Notes: generated from the sequence alone by a model not told the origin. A stretch of 64,000 nucleotides of DNA from Cedecea neteri (GCF_000758325.1 NZ_CP009459.1:4030001-4094000), one strand, 5' to 3'; numbered from the stretch's first letter, positions 19,388-29,247 are shown. Numbers and translations: made by a program.

Positions 19388-19426
19388 CATGCTACCGCCC
19401 CTGGCTTCACAGCTACCAGTGCACTG
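19388..19426 (-). promoter_or_regulatory. JUMPstart with ops element, O-antigen operon
   Basis: A 39-base element on the - strand, in the untranslated leader of rfbB, ending in the 12-base ops core GGCGGTAGCATG (19388-19399). It differs from the usual GGCGGTAGCGTG by one base. The preceding CCAGGG and GGTAGCTG blocks also match the JUMPstart pattern. Such elements load RfaH onto RNA polymerase and allow it to read through long polysaccharide operons. The distance to the rfbB start, about 110 bases, is typical. Confidence 0.88.
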
Positions 19427-19479
19427 CACAACATAAGCGATAGTGTACCTTCCGGTACAGAACGTGAGAAATCGCCACG

Positions 19480-19507
19480 ATTTTATATTTCACACAGCAA
19501 TTCTCAA
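19480..19507 (-). promoter_or_regulatory. Candidate O-antigen operon promoter
   Basis: On the - strand, TTGAGA (19502-19507) and TAAAAT (19480-19485) are separated by 16 bases, each differing from the sigma-70 consensus at one position. It lies about 55 bases upstream of the JUMPstart and 200 bases before rfbB, the expected position. The 406-base gap between galF and rfbB contains this, the JUMPstart and the galF terminator, and no gene I can support. Confidence 0.55.
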
Positions 19508-19587
19508 GGGAAAAATTTGGCCTATACAGAACAACCAAAAAATGATAACCCTATGAAAAAACTAAACTTCACTGTCGATTTATAAAG

Positions 19588-19646
19588 CAAAAAACGGTGG
19601 CTCATCGTTCAACCTCGACTTGAGACTAAACGCTATGCCACCGTTT
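19588..19646 (-). terminator. Terminator downstream of galF
   Basis: Ten-bp perfect stem AAACGGTGGC/GCCACCGTTT (19637-19646 with 19592-19601) with a long loop of 35 bases, then six T residues in total on the - strand. It separates galF from the O-antigen promoter. The long loop makes it unusual but still plausible as an intrinsic terminator. Confidence 0.65.
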
Positions 19647-19684
19647 ACCGCGCTCTCCTCCATGACAGCGACTTAAAACAGAAC

Positions 19685-20584
19685 TTATGCCTTAGCTAGA
19701 AGCTTCTGAATACTCTCACGAAACTTCTGGCCTTCCTTATGGTTGCGCAGTCCGTACTGGACGAACGCCTGCATATAGCCCATTTTTTTACCGCAGTCGT
19801 AGCTTTCGCCGGTCATCTGCATGACTTCTACCGGCTGAGTTTCGTTCAGCACCGCGATAGCATCGGTCAACTGAATACGTCCCCATGCGCCCGGCTCGGT
19901 TTTTTCCAGCAGTGGCCAGATATCCGCAGACAAGACATAACGCCCTACCGCGGCAAGATCGGAGTCCAGCGTTTGTGGCTGATCGGGTTTTTCAACAAAC
20001 TCAACCACCCGGCTCACCTGCCCTTCATTCTGCAGCGGCTCTTTGGTGGTGATCACTGAATACGCCGACAGATCTTCATTTGGCATATGCTTAGCCAAAA
20101 CCTGAGTACGGCCTGTTTCATTGAAGCGAGCCACCATGGCAGCCAGGTTATAGCGCAGCGGATCGGCGGTAGCGCCATCAAGCACCACATCCGGCAGCAC
20201 CACAACGAAAGGATTGTTACCCACGATCGGCTGTGCGCAGAGTATAGAGTGCCCAAGCCCAAGCGGTTGAGCCTGACGAACGTTCATAATGGTCACGCCA
20301 GGAGGGCAAATAGACTGCACTTCAGCCAGCAACTGACGCTTAACGCGCTGTTCAAGCAAGGCTTCCAGCTCGTATGACGTGTCGAAGTGGTTTTCAACAG
20401 CATTTTTGGAAGAGTGGGTTACCAGCACGATTTCTTTGATACCAGCGGCAACAATTTCGTCGACGATGTACTGGATCATCGGCTTATCAACGATAGGCAG
20501 CATCTCTTTAGGAATCGCCTTCGTTGCAGGCAGCATATGCATGCCTAAACCGGCGACCGGGATAACTGCTTTTAAATTAGTCAT
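19685..20584 (-). CDS. galF: GalF, UTP-glucose-1-phosphate uridylyltransferase-like subunit
   Basis: A 299-aa protein of the GalU/GalF family (E. coli GalF is 297). It has [23 protein letters not shown], in which GLGMHML replaces the GLGTRML of GalU; that replacement distinguishes GalF. Such proteins are reported to modulate GalU and UDP-glucose supply. Start is MTNLKAV at 20584, preceded by GAGGTGGG; an in-frame ATG 12 bases upstream is not conserved. It marks the boundary between the O-antigen and colanic acid loci. Confidence 0.93.
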   Translation of the reverse strand: MTNLKAVIPVAGLGMHMLPATKAIPKEMLPIVDKPMIQYIVDEIVAAGIKEIVLVTHSSKNAVENHFDTSYELEALLEQRVKRQLLAEVQSICPPGVTIMNVRQAQPLGLGHSILCAQPIVGNNPFVVVLPDVVLDGATADPLRYNLAAMVARFNETGRTQVLAKHMPNEDLSAYSVITTKEPLQNEGQVSRVVEFVEKPDQPQTLDSDLAAVGRYVLSADIWPLLEKTEPGAWGRIQLTDAIAVLNETQPVEVMQMTGESYDCGKKMGYMQAFVQYGLRNHKEGQKFRESIQKLLAKA

Positions 20585-20613
20585 TCTTAGTCCCACCTCT
20601 AAATGGTTGGAAG

Positions 20614-20642
20614 ATTATAGTCTTTTCGTGCTCTGATGCCAG
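20614..20642 (-). promoter_or_regulatory. Candidate galF promoter
   Basis: A perfect -10 box TATAAT (20614-20619) on the - strand, 17 bases from CTGGCA (20637-20642, four of six matching TTGACA). The predicted start of transcription lies about 20 bases before the galF ATG. Confidence 0.55.
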
Positions 20643-20758
20643 CATGAATTTATTTAACGAATGCTTCATGCTAACGCCCTGGAAGTGTCAACAAAATATG
20701 TAAACGCCGCTATTTCAGCCTCTGTTGACTCAGAATTGTCGTAAAAGGGGTTGCATTA

Positions 20759-22183
20759 TTATTTGCTTACCCTTGCGAGTGAAAAATTAAGGTTTTCACT
20801 GTTCACGTGAAGCTGATCGATGCGGTCTATATCGACCGAGCTTTGCCCCCTTTCATTCACCGCATGAATATTCGCCAGTGACAGCAGCGTGCCGTCTTTG
20901 GCCATGAACTTACCCCGCACGTCCTTACGGAGGTCGAAGTTCAGCTTCAGGGCTGGGCCTGCCGTAGAAAGCTGCATTACGTTGATATTTCGCATGAAAA
21001 GGTGCTGAGGTTTGTTGTGAAACTCAAGCGAGGCGCGCTTAAGTGTGACGTTATTCAGTGCCACAAAGGAGGTTGCGTTCCCGGATGAGATCTGAATGCC
21101 ACGTAAAGGACTACTGAGTTCATTATTATCGAGTTTGATATCGCTAAGCTTAAAGTTTTGCGGAATCGACAGGTAATTGCCCTTAATCACGCCATAACCA
21201 ATCAACATCCCGGCGCTGTTCACCATATCCACATCATCAATCACAAAGTTATCGCAGCCATATATCGCCACGGTCGCGTTATCAATCCCTGCGGTACGGC
21301 TAAAGGTCGGATTAATATTACGCGCTTTTATGTTACGAATAACGAAATGTTTCCCATTCTCAACATGAACTAGCTGTCGACAGTTACTGCCGGTGATATT
21401 AGCCACCACGAAGTTTTTTACCGCCTGATCTTCGGGATAATTATTATCATATGTGCTGCCCGCCAACCCAATGCCTATGCCCCAGTTAATCTTTCCATTA
21501 GTACAGTTAATGTTGTCGATAACGTGGTCAGAAATCAGCAGGTCGTGGTCGTTGATCGCCACGTTCCACTCAATGGCATCCCCCTGCAGGTGGCTGAAGT
21601 GGCCGTTGGTGATACGCACATTCTCCATCCGGTTGTGATACCCCTGCCGCAGGATGGCGTAGTTGGCATCATGTACCGTGATGTTGTCGATGGTCAGGTT
21701 ACGCATAGTCCGGTTATCTTTCCCGCCAATGTAAATCTGCGCCACACTGACAAACCCGCTCATATCTATGCCCCTGATCGTGCAGTCGGATCCCCTCACA
21801 TCCAGCGTGATGTTGTTAAATCTCCCTTTTCCCTCCCCGACTATCTGGCAGCTATCCTGCAGTACAAATCGCCCTTTACCATTACCTTTCAGCCCGCCAG
21901 CCACATGAAGCGTTTTCCCCTGCGGCATAAAAATGGCGGTATTAATGCTGTCACAGACGACATCTGCCGGAACTTCAACCACATCCGCTGCGGCAAATGC
22001 CTGGTTAAACGCGGCTATCCAGTCGTTTTGATAGAAATCTTTAACATTGACCTGGGCGCTCAGGCCAGCGGCCTTAACCGTGCCTGGAATAAGTGAAACC
22101 GCCGCCAGCGCAGAGCCTGCGGCGAGCAGTTTGCGGCGAGACGCAGAGAAAGGAAGGTGCTTCAGTAAGTTGCTTTTCGACAT
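20759..22183 (-). CDS. wcaM: Colanic acid biosynthesis protein WcaM (exported beta-helix protein)
   Basis: A 474-aa protein (E. coli 464), last in the colanic acid operon. The N-terminus has a twin-arginine type signal ([19 protein letters not shown], then TVKA for cleavage near residue 38). The rest is rich in Asn-turn repeats such as [19 protein letters not shown] and [13 protein letters not shown], which fold as a right-handed parallel beta-helix like pectate lyases. Its exact function in colanic acid is not established. The DNA from 20585 to 20758 holds the galF promoter and no gene. Confidence 0.92.
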   Translation of the reverse strand: MSKSNLLKHLPFSASRRKLLAAGSALAAVSLIPGTVKAAGLSAQVNVKDFYQNDWIAAFNQAFAAADVVEVPADVVCDSINTAIFMPQGKTLHVAGGLKGNGKGRFVLQDSCQIVGEGKGRFNNITLDVRGSDCTIRGIDMSGFVSVAQIYIGGKDNRTMRNLTIDNITVHDANYAILRQGYHNRMENVRITNGHFSHLQGDAIEWNVAINDHDLLISDHVIDNINCTNGKINWGIGIGLAGSTYDNNYPEDQAVKNFVVANITGSNCRQLVHVENGKHFVIRNIKARNINPTFSRTAGIDNATVAIYGCDNFVIDDVDMVNSAGMLIGYGVIKGNYLSIPQNFKLSDIKLDNNELSSPLRGIQISSGNATSFVALNNVTLKRASLEFHNKPQHLFMRNINVMQLSTAGPALKLNFDLRKDVRGKFMAKDGTLLSLANIHAVNERGQSSVDIDRIDQLHVNSENLNFSLARVSK

Positions 22184-22209
22184 AAGTCCTCAGCATAAGA
22201 TTCGGTGAG

Positions 22210-23430
22210 TTATAGCGTCTGAAGCTGACGGGCAAGCTGCTGGTAGATAACCTGCTGATTGAACTGGGCGGCAACTTTCTCTCTTGCCCGAGCCAGCATT
22301 AACTGCAGGTCGCTTTCTGGCACAGAAGCCACGGTCTGTAACTTATCGGCAAGCGCAAAGGCGTCCTTTTCCGGCACCAGCCAGCCCGATTCATCGGCGT
22401 CGATAAGCTCAGGAATACCGCTATGCACGGTAGACACGACGGGAATGCCAACGGCCATCGCCTCCATCAGCGCCACGGGGATGCCTTCCATGTCCCCGTC
22501 TTCGCCGGTTACCGAAGGAAGCAGGAACAGGTCGGCCTGGTCCAGCATCGCCTTCACTTCATGACTCGGCTTAAAACCGGGCATAAAGACCACATCTTCC
22601 AGCTGCAGTTGCTCAATCAGCGTCTTCAGACGACGCTCCCAGGGGCCAATACCTAAAATGTTGTAGCGAAATGCCACGCCGCGCGCCTTCAGCAGGCGGC
22701 AGGCCTCAATGGCAAAATGTAACCCTTTTTTTTCCGTCAGGCGCGCCACCGAGATAATCTCCAGCGTTACCCCCGGCGTTTTCATGGGCCTTAAAGAAAA
22801 CTTGTCCATATCCACGCCCATCCTTGAGACCGCAATTTTGCTCTCCGGGCAGCCCATGTTCTTCAGGCGGCTGGCCCAGAGATTGCTGATGGGCAACATC
22901 AAATCCCCACGCTCAAACAGCTGCCTGTATTCCGGCGTATAGTGCTCCAGCGCATCACGGTGCGAGATATCAATCCCGTGAAACACGGTGGCAATTTTGC
23001 CGTTGAGTACGCCAAGCTCCTTAAGCTTGGCGGCGGTAACGCCCGCCGGGCCAAAGTGAGCAATAAAAACGTCGGCCTCCAGCGGCTGTTTCTGCCGGCC
23101 ACAAATCGAGGACAGGATCAGATTACGGGCTTCATCGCCATAGCGCGTGCGGTTTAACGCTCGCCATGTGCTGCCTCGCAAAGCCCCATGCAGCGTATTC
23201 CACGCCCGGCTTTTCAGCTTCGCGACTTTACCTTCTGGCTCTTCGAGCAGCCAGACGGTTTTTTCCGAAAGCCCATAGCTTTTAAACGCCGCGTGGGTAT
23301 TGGTCAGGTCGCCCTTTTGCAGGGCAACAATCTCAACCTCGTGGCCCATGTCGATAAAAGCGGTTATCTGATTCAGCACAAAAGTTTCCGACGCCAGGGG
23401 AAACTTCAGCAGGAAGAAACCGACCTTCAT
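22210..23430 (-). CDS. wcaL: Colanic acid glycosyltransferase WcaL (GT4)
   Basis: GT-B, family GT4 transferase of 406 aa, identical in length to E. coli WcaL. N-terminal motif FFLLKFPLASETFVLNQI. C-terminal nucleotide-sugar site: SVARLTEKKGLHFAIEA, PSVTGEDGDMEGIPVALMEAMA (the E-x7-E pattern) and SGIPELI. It acts on the lipid-linked colanic acid unit in the cytoplasm and is proposed in E. coli to add galactose. It overlaps wcaK by 4 bases (ATGA). Confidence 0.94.
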   Translation of the reverse strand: MKVGFFLLKFPLASETFVLNQITAFIDMGHEVEIVALQKGDLTNTHAAFKSYGLSEKTVWLLEEPEGKVAKLKSRAWNTLHGALRGSTWRALNRTRYGDEARNLILSSICGRQKQPLEADVFIAHFGPAGVTAAKLKELGVLNGKIATVFHGIDISHRDALEHYTPEYRQLFERGDLMLPISNLWASRLKNMGCPESKIAVSRMGVDMDKFSLRPMKTPGVTLEIISVARLTEKKGLHFAIEACRLLKARGVAFRYNILGIGPWERRLKTLIEQLQLEDVVFMPGFKPSHEVKAMLDQADLFLLPSVTGEDGDMEGIPVALMEAMAVGIPVVSTVHSGIPELIDADESGWLVPEKDAFALADKLQTVASVPESDLQLMLARAREKVAAQFNQQVIYQQLARQLQTL

Positions 23431-24707
23431 TTATCCTCCTTAACTCGCTCAAGCACCGACCGCACCATGTTCATGCCGTTAGCACGCTCTGCGCTTACTG
23501 CCGCCGTAAGTCGTTGGTTAATCGCGGGCAACTGCCCCAAAACATCCGCCACGACGCCCTGCAAAGAGCCGTCCAACAACTGGCGAATATCAATAGCCAT
23601 TTCTGGCATCCCCAATTGCTGCATGATGCCCGCAGATTTGTGCTCGTAGTTGATGGCGATAGCCGGCGTGCCGAAGTTCATCGAAATTATGGCCGAATGA
23701 AGACGCGTTCCCACCGTGAGCTCACAGGCAGCAAAAATCTTGCCCATTTCCAGATCGTTCAGCTCGTCCATCACGACGTGGTAGTCATCGGGCTGATTGA
23801 TGTACTGGCGGATATTGAGCGCCACCATGCGGTCGTCTTTGTTATAGCTGTCGATGCCGGTACAGGTGGAAAGCGCCAGGACCTGATAGCCCTGTTCAAT
23901 CGTGCGATTTACTACTTCGGCAAAGGCCTTCTCGTAGGCTTCCTGGGTGGTGCCCAATCGCTTATCAAACGGCGCCAGTTCGCGCAGCGTAATCGCCACG
24001 GTTTTCTTGCCTGCCACCACGCCCAGCCAGTGTTTAACCGCATAACCCGGCACAAAATCATCTTCATGCTGCGCCACCAGCCACGCCGTATCGACGCCCT
24101 GTTCCACCTTGCTGGTGTCGATTTGGTTTTGCTTCATCAACTCAAGGCTCACGGTTTCGCGCAGAATCAGGGACTTCGCGTGACCGAAGACGTAGTTCGC
24201 CAGTTGGTTAAACTGCGGCTCCTGGAACGGCCCCACGCTGTGGCCAATCATATAAACCGGCTTGCGGGCCATAAAGCTGCACAGCGCGTGCTCAAACTGC
24301 GTGACGCCATAAAGATCGACAAAGAAAGAGCCGCCCACCTGAATAATCGCGTCGTATTCCTGCAGCGATTTCACAAAATCAATAAACCCCTGTGGGATGG
24401 CGATATTACGCAGCCGCCCGGTGTTACTCGCCTTCGCCACCAGCACATGGTGCTGATATTTACGGCGCAGGACTTTTTTGACCCGCCCGACCAGACCGGC
24501 AGCGTTGTTATACCGCTTCATCTGCTTGTAAAGCCCGTCACCCAGAACCGGGCGCCCCAGCAGCCAGGCAGAACTTACCGGGTAGCGGCTCATCACATCC
24601 ACATGAATGCTGTCATCAAGCGTCGTGATGGCATCAATCAACCCGCGCAAAATGGCGCTATCACCGCGGTTGCCGCAAGTATGGTTGCCAAGAATAAGTA
24701 ATTTCAT
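23427..24707 (-). CDS. wcaK: Colanic acid pyruvyltransferase family protein WcaK
   Basis: A 426-aa protein, as in E. coli, of the polysaccharide pyruvyl transferase (CsaB-like) family; it probably adds the pyruvate ketal to the terminal sugar of the colanic acid unit. Motifs: GNHTCGNRGDSAIL at the N-terminus and GTRLHSAIISMNFGTPAIAINYEHK towards the C-terminus. ATG 24707 is chosen because it gives MKLLILGN and has GAGG 5 bases upstream; the frame stays open 99 bases further upstream without conserved sequence. Confidence 0.93.
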   Translation of the reverse strand: MKLLILGNHTCGNRGDSAILRGLIDAITTLDDSIHVDVMSRYPVSSAWLLGRPVLGDGLYKQMKRYNNAAGLVGRVKKVLRRKYQHHVLVAKASNTGRLRNIAIPQGFIDFVKSLQEYDAIIQVGGSFFVDLYGVTQFEHALCSFMARKPVYMIGHSVGPFQEPQFNQLANYVFGHAKSLILRETVSLELMKQNQIDTSKVEQGVDTAWLVAQHEDDFVPGYAVKHWLGVVAGKKTVAITLRELAPFDKRLGTTQEAYEKAFAEVVNRTIEQGYQVLALSTCTGIDSYNKDDRMVALNIRQYINQPDDYHVVMDELNDLEMGKIFAACELTVGTRLHSAIISMNFGTPAIAINYEHKSAGIMQQLGMPEMAIDIRQLLDGSLQGVVADVLGQLPAINQRLTAAVSAERANGMNMVRSVLERVKEDK

Positions 24708-24763
24708 ATCGACCTCTAACTTTATGACAAAGGGGAAAATGTGGTTTCCCCTCTTTGTTGTTC

Positions 24764-26242
24764 TTAGCCAGCGCGGAGCAGCGCTTTCAGGCGTTCGCTG
24801 CGGCAAAACTGCCGCTTCAGTTCAACGATCAGCGCATTGCGGGACAAAATAATCATCACCATAAAAGCCGCAGCCCCAGCCGTTACCTGTACGCCAAGCA
24901 AGGCCGCCAGCGGGAGATGCCCGTTGAGCGCCATGCCTAACCCGGCGCTGACAATCAGCGTGGGGAGTGAGAGATAAAAAGGCAGCCAGATGCTGAGGAT
25001 GTATTCCCGGTAGCTGGAGCCCAGCACCGGCTTAATCATGATGAAATAGCTGAGGACGGTGTTAACCACCTGAACAAACAGAAAACCTAGCGTGACGCCG
25101 AGCGCGCCGCCGAGCTGGCCGCCGACAATAATCGCCGGAATAAACAGGCAGGTTTTAAACACGTTGAACTTGAAACTGATATCCACGCGCGCTTTGGCCA
25201 TCAGCAGCGAACCGATGGGGTTCCCGATGGAGCGCAACAGGCCAACAACGCACAACAGCTGCAGGATTGGCGTGATGAACTGCCACTTTTCGCCAAACAC
25301 CAGCGGGACGAAGTTATTGGAGACCACCATCAGCCCCAGCAGCGCCGGGAAATTAATGATGCCCACAATCGACAGCAGCTTGTAAAAATTCACCCGGAGC
25401 TTCGCTGTGTCGTCCTGAATTTTGGCAAACGCCGGAAATAATACGCGGGTGATGATCGGGTTGAGCTTCATCGGCGGCACGACGGCTACGTTATAAGCCA
25501 GGTTATAGCCACCGGCGATGCCAGCCCCGAGAATACGCGCCAGTACCAGCGTGGAAAGGTTGGTATTGACGTAGTTGATCACACTGTCAGCGGTCAGCCA
25601 GGCGCCAAACTTCAGGTTGGAATTCACTGACTTCAGGGAGAAGTGAAAGCCGGGGCGGTAAATCTTGCGCCCGAAGAAGCCAAACAGTGAGGTACGAACG
25701 ACGGTATTCACCAGGTAACCGATGATTGCCGTGATGGCGAACGGATAGTACATCGCCGCCGTCACGGTAACGCTGAATCCCACCAGCACGGAGACCGTCT
25801 CAATCGAGCCGATTTTTGAAAACTCCAGCTCCTTTTGCATCAGGGCGCGAAACTGCTGCCCGTGAGGGATGACAATAAACGCAAAGGCCAGCGTTTTAAT
25901 CAGCGGCGACAAGTCCGGGTTATGCAGCACGCCGGCAATCACGCCACTCAGTAAAAACACCGCGATGCACACCACCACGCCCAGCCCGACATTCAGCCAG
26001 TAGAGCGTGGTCAGCTCCAGATGGCTTATCTCTTTGCGCTGAATAATCGAGTTGGCGATACCAAAATCAGACAGCGTATCGGCCAGGGCGATGATCACTA
26101 GCGACACCGTCAGCAGGCCAAACTGGTGGTTATCAATCGTTCTGGCCAGAATCGTCATCTGCGCCAGCCCTAAACCAATAATGATCACCGTTGCAATCGC
26201 GGACCACTTTGCGCCGCTGATGGTTTTTTCTCTCAGGCTCAT
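24764..26242 (-). CDS. wzxC: Colanic acid flippase WzxC
   Basis: Polytopic membrane exporter of 492 aa, the same length as E. coli WzxC, with about 12-14 hydrophobic segments. Conserved start MSLREKTISGAKWSA, and QRKEISHLELTTLYWLNVGLG, PHGQQFRALMQKELEF, RILGAGIAGGYNLAYNVAVVPP in the core. It translocates the finished lipid-linked colanic acid repeat for polymerisation by WcaD. Its C-terminus ends RSERLKALLRAG. Placed between wcaJ and wcaK as usual. Confidence 0.95.
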   Translation of the reverse strand: MSLREKTISGAKWSAIATVIIIGLGLAQMTILARTIDNHQFGLLTVSLVIIALADTLSDFGIANSIIQRKEISHLELTTLYWLNVGLGVVVCIAVFLLSGVIAGVLHNPDLSPLIKTLAFAFIVIPHGQQFRALMQKELEFSKIGSIETVSVLVGFSVTVTAAMYYPFAITAIIGYLVNTVVRTSLFGFFGRKIYRPGFHFSLKSVNSNLKFGAWLTADSVINYVNTNLSTLVLARILGAGIAGGYNLAYNVAVVPPMKLNPIITRVLFPAFAKIQDDTAKLRVNFYKLLSIVGIINFPALLGLMVVSNNFVPLVFGEKWQFITPILQLLCVVGLLRSIGNPIGSLLMAKARVDISFKFNVFKTCLFIPAIIVGGQLGGALGVTLGFLFVQVVNTVLSYFIMIKPVLGSSYREYILSIWLPFYLSLPTLIVSAGLGMALNGHLPLAALLGVQVTAGAAAFMVMIILSRNALIVELKRQFCRSERLKALLRAG

Positions 26243-26254
26243 GTTGGATTCCGG

Positions 26255-27649
26255 TCAGTATGCCGCTTTGTTAACAAAGCCTTTGAAAACGGTCAGGAAC
26301 ACAATCTTGATGTCGAACCACAGGCTCCACTCGCGAATGTATTCCAGGTCAAACTCCACGCGCTTTTCCATCTTGTCGAGGGTGTCCGTTTCCCCGCGCC
26401 AGCCGTTAATTTGCGCCCAGCCGGTAATGCCCGGTTTGACCTTGTGACGCAGCATGTAGCCTTCTATTAACGCGCGATATTGCTCGTTATGGGCCACGGC
26501 ATGGGGACGAGGACCGACGATGGACATGCCGCCAAGCAGCACGTTGATAAACTGCGGCAGTTCGTCGAGAGAGGTGCGGCGCAGGAAGCTGCCCACCGGC
26601 GTGATACGCGAATCCCCTTTCGTCGCCTGCACAACCACGGCGTCGTTTTCCATCACCTTCATGGAGCGGAATTTCCACACTTTGATGGGCTTGCCGTCCA
26701 TGCCATAGCGCGTCTGACGGAAAATAACCGGCCCAGGCGAAGTCAGCTTCACCGCCAGGCTAATGCAAAGCAGAACCGGGGAAATCAGCAGCAGAATAAA
26801 AGAGGAGAGCACGATATCTTCCAGCCGTTTGAGGACGCTGTTAAAGCCGCTCAAAGGCGTTTCAAACAGCGGCACAACCGGCACGCCGTTGACCTCTTCA
26901 GTGCGGGAATTAAGGATATTGAAGGTGAAAACATCGGGGATCAGTAGTACCGAGCAGGTGGTATCCGCCAGCTCGCTCACCAGCTTTTTAATGCGCGACT
27001 CGTGGCTCATTTCCATCGCGATATAGACTTTATCAATTTGGCCGTTGCGGGCGTCCGTCACCAGCGTATTGAAGTTGCCAATATAGCTAACCAATGCGCC
27101 TGCAGGCGGCTCATCGTCATACACGCCAAGCACGTTAAAGCCGAGCCATGGTTCATTCTTGAAGCTTTGCGCCAGCACCTGCCCGACCGGCAGAGAGCCC
27201 GCAATGGCAACGCGGCGCGTATTAAAACCTTTATTACGCAGCCAGCCTGCCGCAAAACGGATCCACGACCGGCAGATAACCATCCCCACACCGGTCAAGA
27301 CATACCAGGCAAGATAAACCCAGAAAGAGCCATCAAAATCGCTGTTAAACGCCAGCAACCCGGCGCTGAAAACCACGCTCAGCGTCCAGTTTTGCAGCAG
27401 CAGGAATAGCTCGCTGGAGATTTTCACCCCACGCCATGAACGGTAAAAATCCGTCATCCCACCGATCATCTGGAACACAACGAGGGTTAATAAAGCCATC
27501 AGCAAATGCATATAGAGAAAAGGCAAAGCGTTAGCCTTGCAAACCATCCATAGCCCGGCAAACATGATGCTGATGTCAGAAAAACGTTGCACCATAGAGA
27601 TCAACGATGCGTTGGTTTTTGGCAGCTCGCGCTTTTTTAGATTTGTCAT
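26255..27649 (-). CDS. wcaJ: Undecaprenyl-phosphate glucose phosphotransferase WcaJ
   Basis: Polyisoprenyl-phosphate hexose-1-phosphate transferase of 464 aa that starts colanic acid by loading glucose-1-phosphate onto undecaprenyl phosphate. The N-terminal part has four or five hydrophobic segments (about residues 20-140), then a nucleotide-binding-like domain (GFNTRRVAIAGSLPVGQ). The C-terminal catalytic domain carries KVWKFRSMKV, RRTSLDELPQF and SIVGPRPHAVAHN, the standard motif set. It is specific to colanic acid; no equivalent initiator is found in the O cluster. A GC-rich repeat lies on its 5' side, between it and cpsG. Confidence 0.95.
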   Translation of the reverse strand: MTNLKKRELPKTNASLISMVQRFSDISIMFAGLWMVCKANALPFLYMHLLMALLTLVVFQMIGGMTDFYRSWRGVKISSELFLLLQNWTLSVVFSAGLLAFNSDFDGSFWVYLAWYVLTGVGMVICRSWIRFAAGWLRNKGFNTRRVAIAGSLPVGQVLAQSFKNEPWLGFNVLGVYDDEPPAGALVSYIGNFNTLVTDARNGQIDKVYIAMEMSHESRIKKLVSELADTTCSVLLIPDVFTFNILNSRTEEVNGVPVVPLFETPLSGFNSVLKRLEDIVLSSFILLLISPVLLCISLAVKLTSPGPVIFRQTRYGMDGKPIKVWKFRSMKVMENDAVVVQATKGDSRITPVGSFLRRTSLDELPQFINVLLGGMSIVGPRPHAVAHNEQYRALIEGYMLRHKVKPGITGWAQINGWRGETDTLDKMEKRVEFDLEYIREWSLWFDIKIVFLTVFKGFVNKAAY

Positions 27650-27686
27650 CGTTTTACCTTAGAAAGTTGTCGCATCGGTGCTCTCC

Positions 27687-27822
27687 CCCTCACCCCAGCC
27701 CTCTCCCCACGAGGGCGAGGGAGAAAAGCGGGCACCTGGCCATTCCCTCGCCACTGGAGAGTGCGAGAAAAGCTGGCACCTGATATTCCCTCTCCCTTTC
27801 AGGGAGAGGGTCAGGGTGAGGG
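27687..27822. repeat. Intergenic palindromic repeat element between wcaJ and cpsG
   Basis: The 195-base cpsG-wcaJ gap is filled by a repeat. Its outer arms, 27687-27707 (CCCTCACCCCAGCCCTCTCCC) and 27802-27822, are inverted copies with 18 of 21 matching. Inside it are two direct copies of GAGAAAAGCxGGCACCTG (27721 and 27765, 44 bases apart), and a local hairpin CCCTCTCCCTTTCAGGGAGAGGG (27788-27810). A related shorter copy occurs at 34571-34640. This is the type of small dispersed repeat common in enterobacterial intergenic DNA; it can fold in the wca mRNA and affect the relative yield of downstream genes. Confidence 0.8.
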
Positions 27823-27844
27823 TTAAACACCTCAATACGGCAGA

Positions 27845-29215
27845 TTATTGGTTCAGCAGCGCCATAATTTCCTGCGTTCGCGCCTGCATCAGCGCCTCGT
27901 TTCCGCGCGACTCCACGTTCAGGCGCACCACCGGCTCGGTGTTAGAGCTGCGCAGGTTGAAGCGCCAGTCGCCAAACGCCATGCTGATGCCGTCCGTGTG
28001 GTCAATCTCTGCCGCGAGTGGACCGAAATGCGCGCGAACGCGTTCAATCGCCTCTGCCGGAGCGTCCAGCTTGCTGTTGATTTCGCCACTTGCCGGCCAG
28101 GCCGCCATGCGGTCCTCCACCAGCTCGCCCAGCGTTTTGCCCTTCAGGCACAGCAGCTCGGTCACCAGCAGCCACGGGATCATCCCGCTGTCGCAGTAGG
28201 CAAAATCGCGGAAATAGTGATGGGCACTCATCTCCCCGCCGTAAATGGCATCCTCTTCGCGCATACGCTCCTTGATAAACGCATGCCCGGTTTTCGACAT
28301 CACCGGCTGGCCACCCGCACGCTCGACAATATCGACCGTGTTCCAGGCCAGGCGCGGGTCATGAATGATTTTTGCTCCGGGCTGTTTTTCGAGGAACGCC
28401 GCCGCCAGCAGGCCCACGATGTAGTACCCCTCGATAAACTGCCCTTTCTCGTCGAACAGGAAGCAGCGGTCAAAATCCCCGTCAAAGGCGATGCCCATAT
28501 CCGCCCCGTGCGCAATCACCGCGTCACGGGTATCGGCGCGGCACTCCGGCAGCAGCGGGTTAGGGATCCCGTTCGGGAAATTGCCGTCCGGCGTGTTGTG
28601 CACCTTCACAAACGTCAGCGGGACATTCAGCGCCTTAAAGCGGGCTTCGATGGCGTCCACAATCGGGCCGGCCGCGCCGTTGCCGGAGTTCACCACCAGC
28701 TTCAGCGGCTTGATATGGCTGACGTTGATGTAGGAGAAAAGATGGTCGAGATAAGCCTCTACCACCGACACTTTCTGATAGCTGCCACGCGTCGCCTCAT
28801 TCACTGGCGGAAAGTCGTTGGCTTCCGCCAGGCGCTGCACGTCGCGCAGGCCTGTGTCGCCGCTGATAGGGCGAGCCCCCTGGCGCACCAGTTTCATGCC
28901 GTTGTAGTCCATCGGGTTGTGGCTGGCCGTCACTTCGATACCGCCGTCCACGTTCAGGTGCCAGGTGGCAAAGTAAATCTCTTCGGTGCCGGACAAGCCG
29001 ATATCCAGCACGTCCACGCCCGCATCCTGCAGGCCACGCGCCAGCGCCTGTTTCAGCGATTCGCTGGTCAAACGTACGTCGCCGCCCAGCACGATAGTTT
29101 TCGGCTTCAGGTACTCGCCGTAGGCGCGGCCAATGCGCCAGGCGATGTCTTCATTCAGTTCGTCGCCCAGGCGACCGCGGATGTCGTAGGCTTTAAAACA
29201 GGTCAGTTGCTGCAT
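27845..29215 (-). CDS. cpsG: Phosphomannomutase CpsG (ManB)
   Basis: Alpha-D-phosphohexomutase of 456 aa, the E. coli length, converting mannose-6-phosphate to mannose-1-phosphate for GDP-mannose and GDP-fucose. Phosphoserine loop [13 protein letters not shown], metal loop DGDFDR, sugar-binding [10 protein letters not shown] and phosphate-binding [12 protein letters not shown] are all present. ATG 29215 ([14 protein letters not shown]) is chosen with AAGGAG seven bases upstream; a longer frame to 29251 adds 12 unconserved residues. Confidence 0.96.
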   Translation of the reverse strand: MQQLTCFKAYDIRGRLGDELNEDIAWRIGRAYGEYLKPKTIVLGGDVRLTSESLKQALARGLQDAGVDVLDIGLSGTEEIYFATWHLNVDGGIEVTASHNPMDYNGMKLVRQGARPISGDTGLRDVQRLAEANDFPPVNEATRGSYQKVSVVEAYLDHLFSYINVSHIKPLKLVVNSGNGAAGPIVDAIEARFKALNVPLTFVKVHNTPDGNFPNGIPNPLLPECRADTRDAVIAHGADMGIAFDGDFDRCFLFDEKGQFIEGYYIVGLLAAAFLEKQPGAKIIHDPRLAWNTVDIVERAGGQPVMSKTGHAFIKERMREEDAIYGGEMSAHHYFRDFAYCDSGMIPWLLVTELLCLKGKTLGELVEDRMAAWPASGEINSKLDAPAEAIERVRAHFGPLAAEIDHTDGISMAFGDWRFNLRSSNTEPVVRLNVESRGNEALMQARTQEIMALLNQ

Positions 29216-29247
29216 GATTTCGCTCCTTCGGGCAACAGTTACCCAAC

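Noticed and set aside
19279-19434. N-terminal extension of rfbB
   Set aside because: It would translate the JUMPstart element; GTG 19278 gives the family length and start sequence.
23514-24701. + strand open frame of 395 codons opposite wcaK
   Set aside because: Covers the antisense of a conserved gene and has His/Gln/Arg-rich shadow composition.
27721-27783. Two spaced direct repeats considered as a CRISPR start
   Set aside because: Only two copies, within a palindromic repeat element; no spacer pattern and no cas gene.
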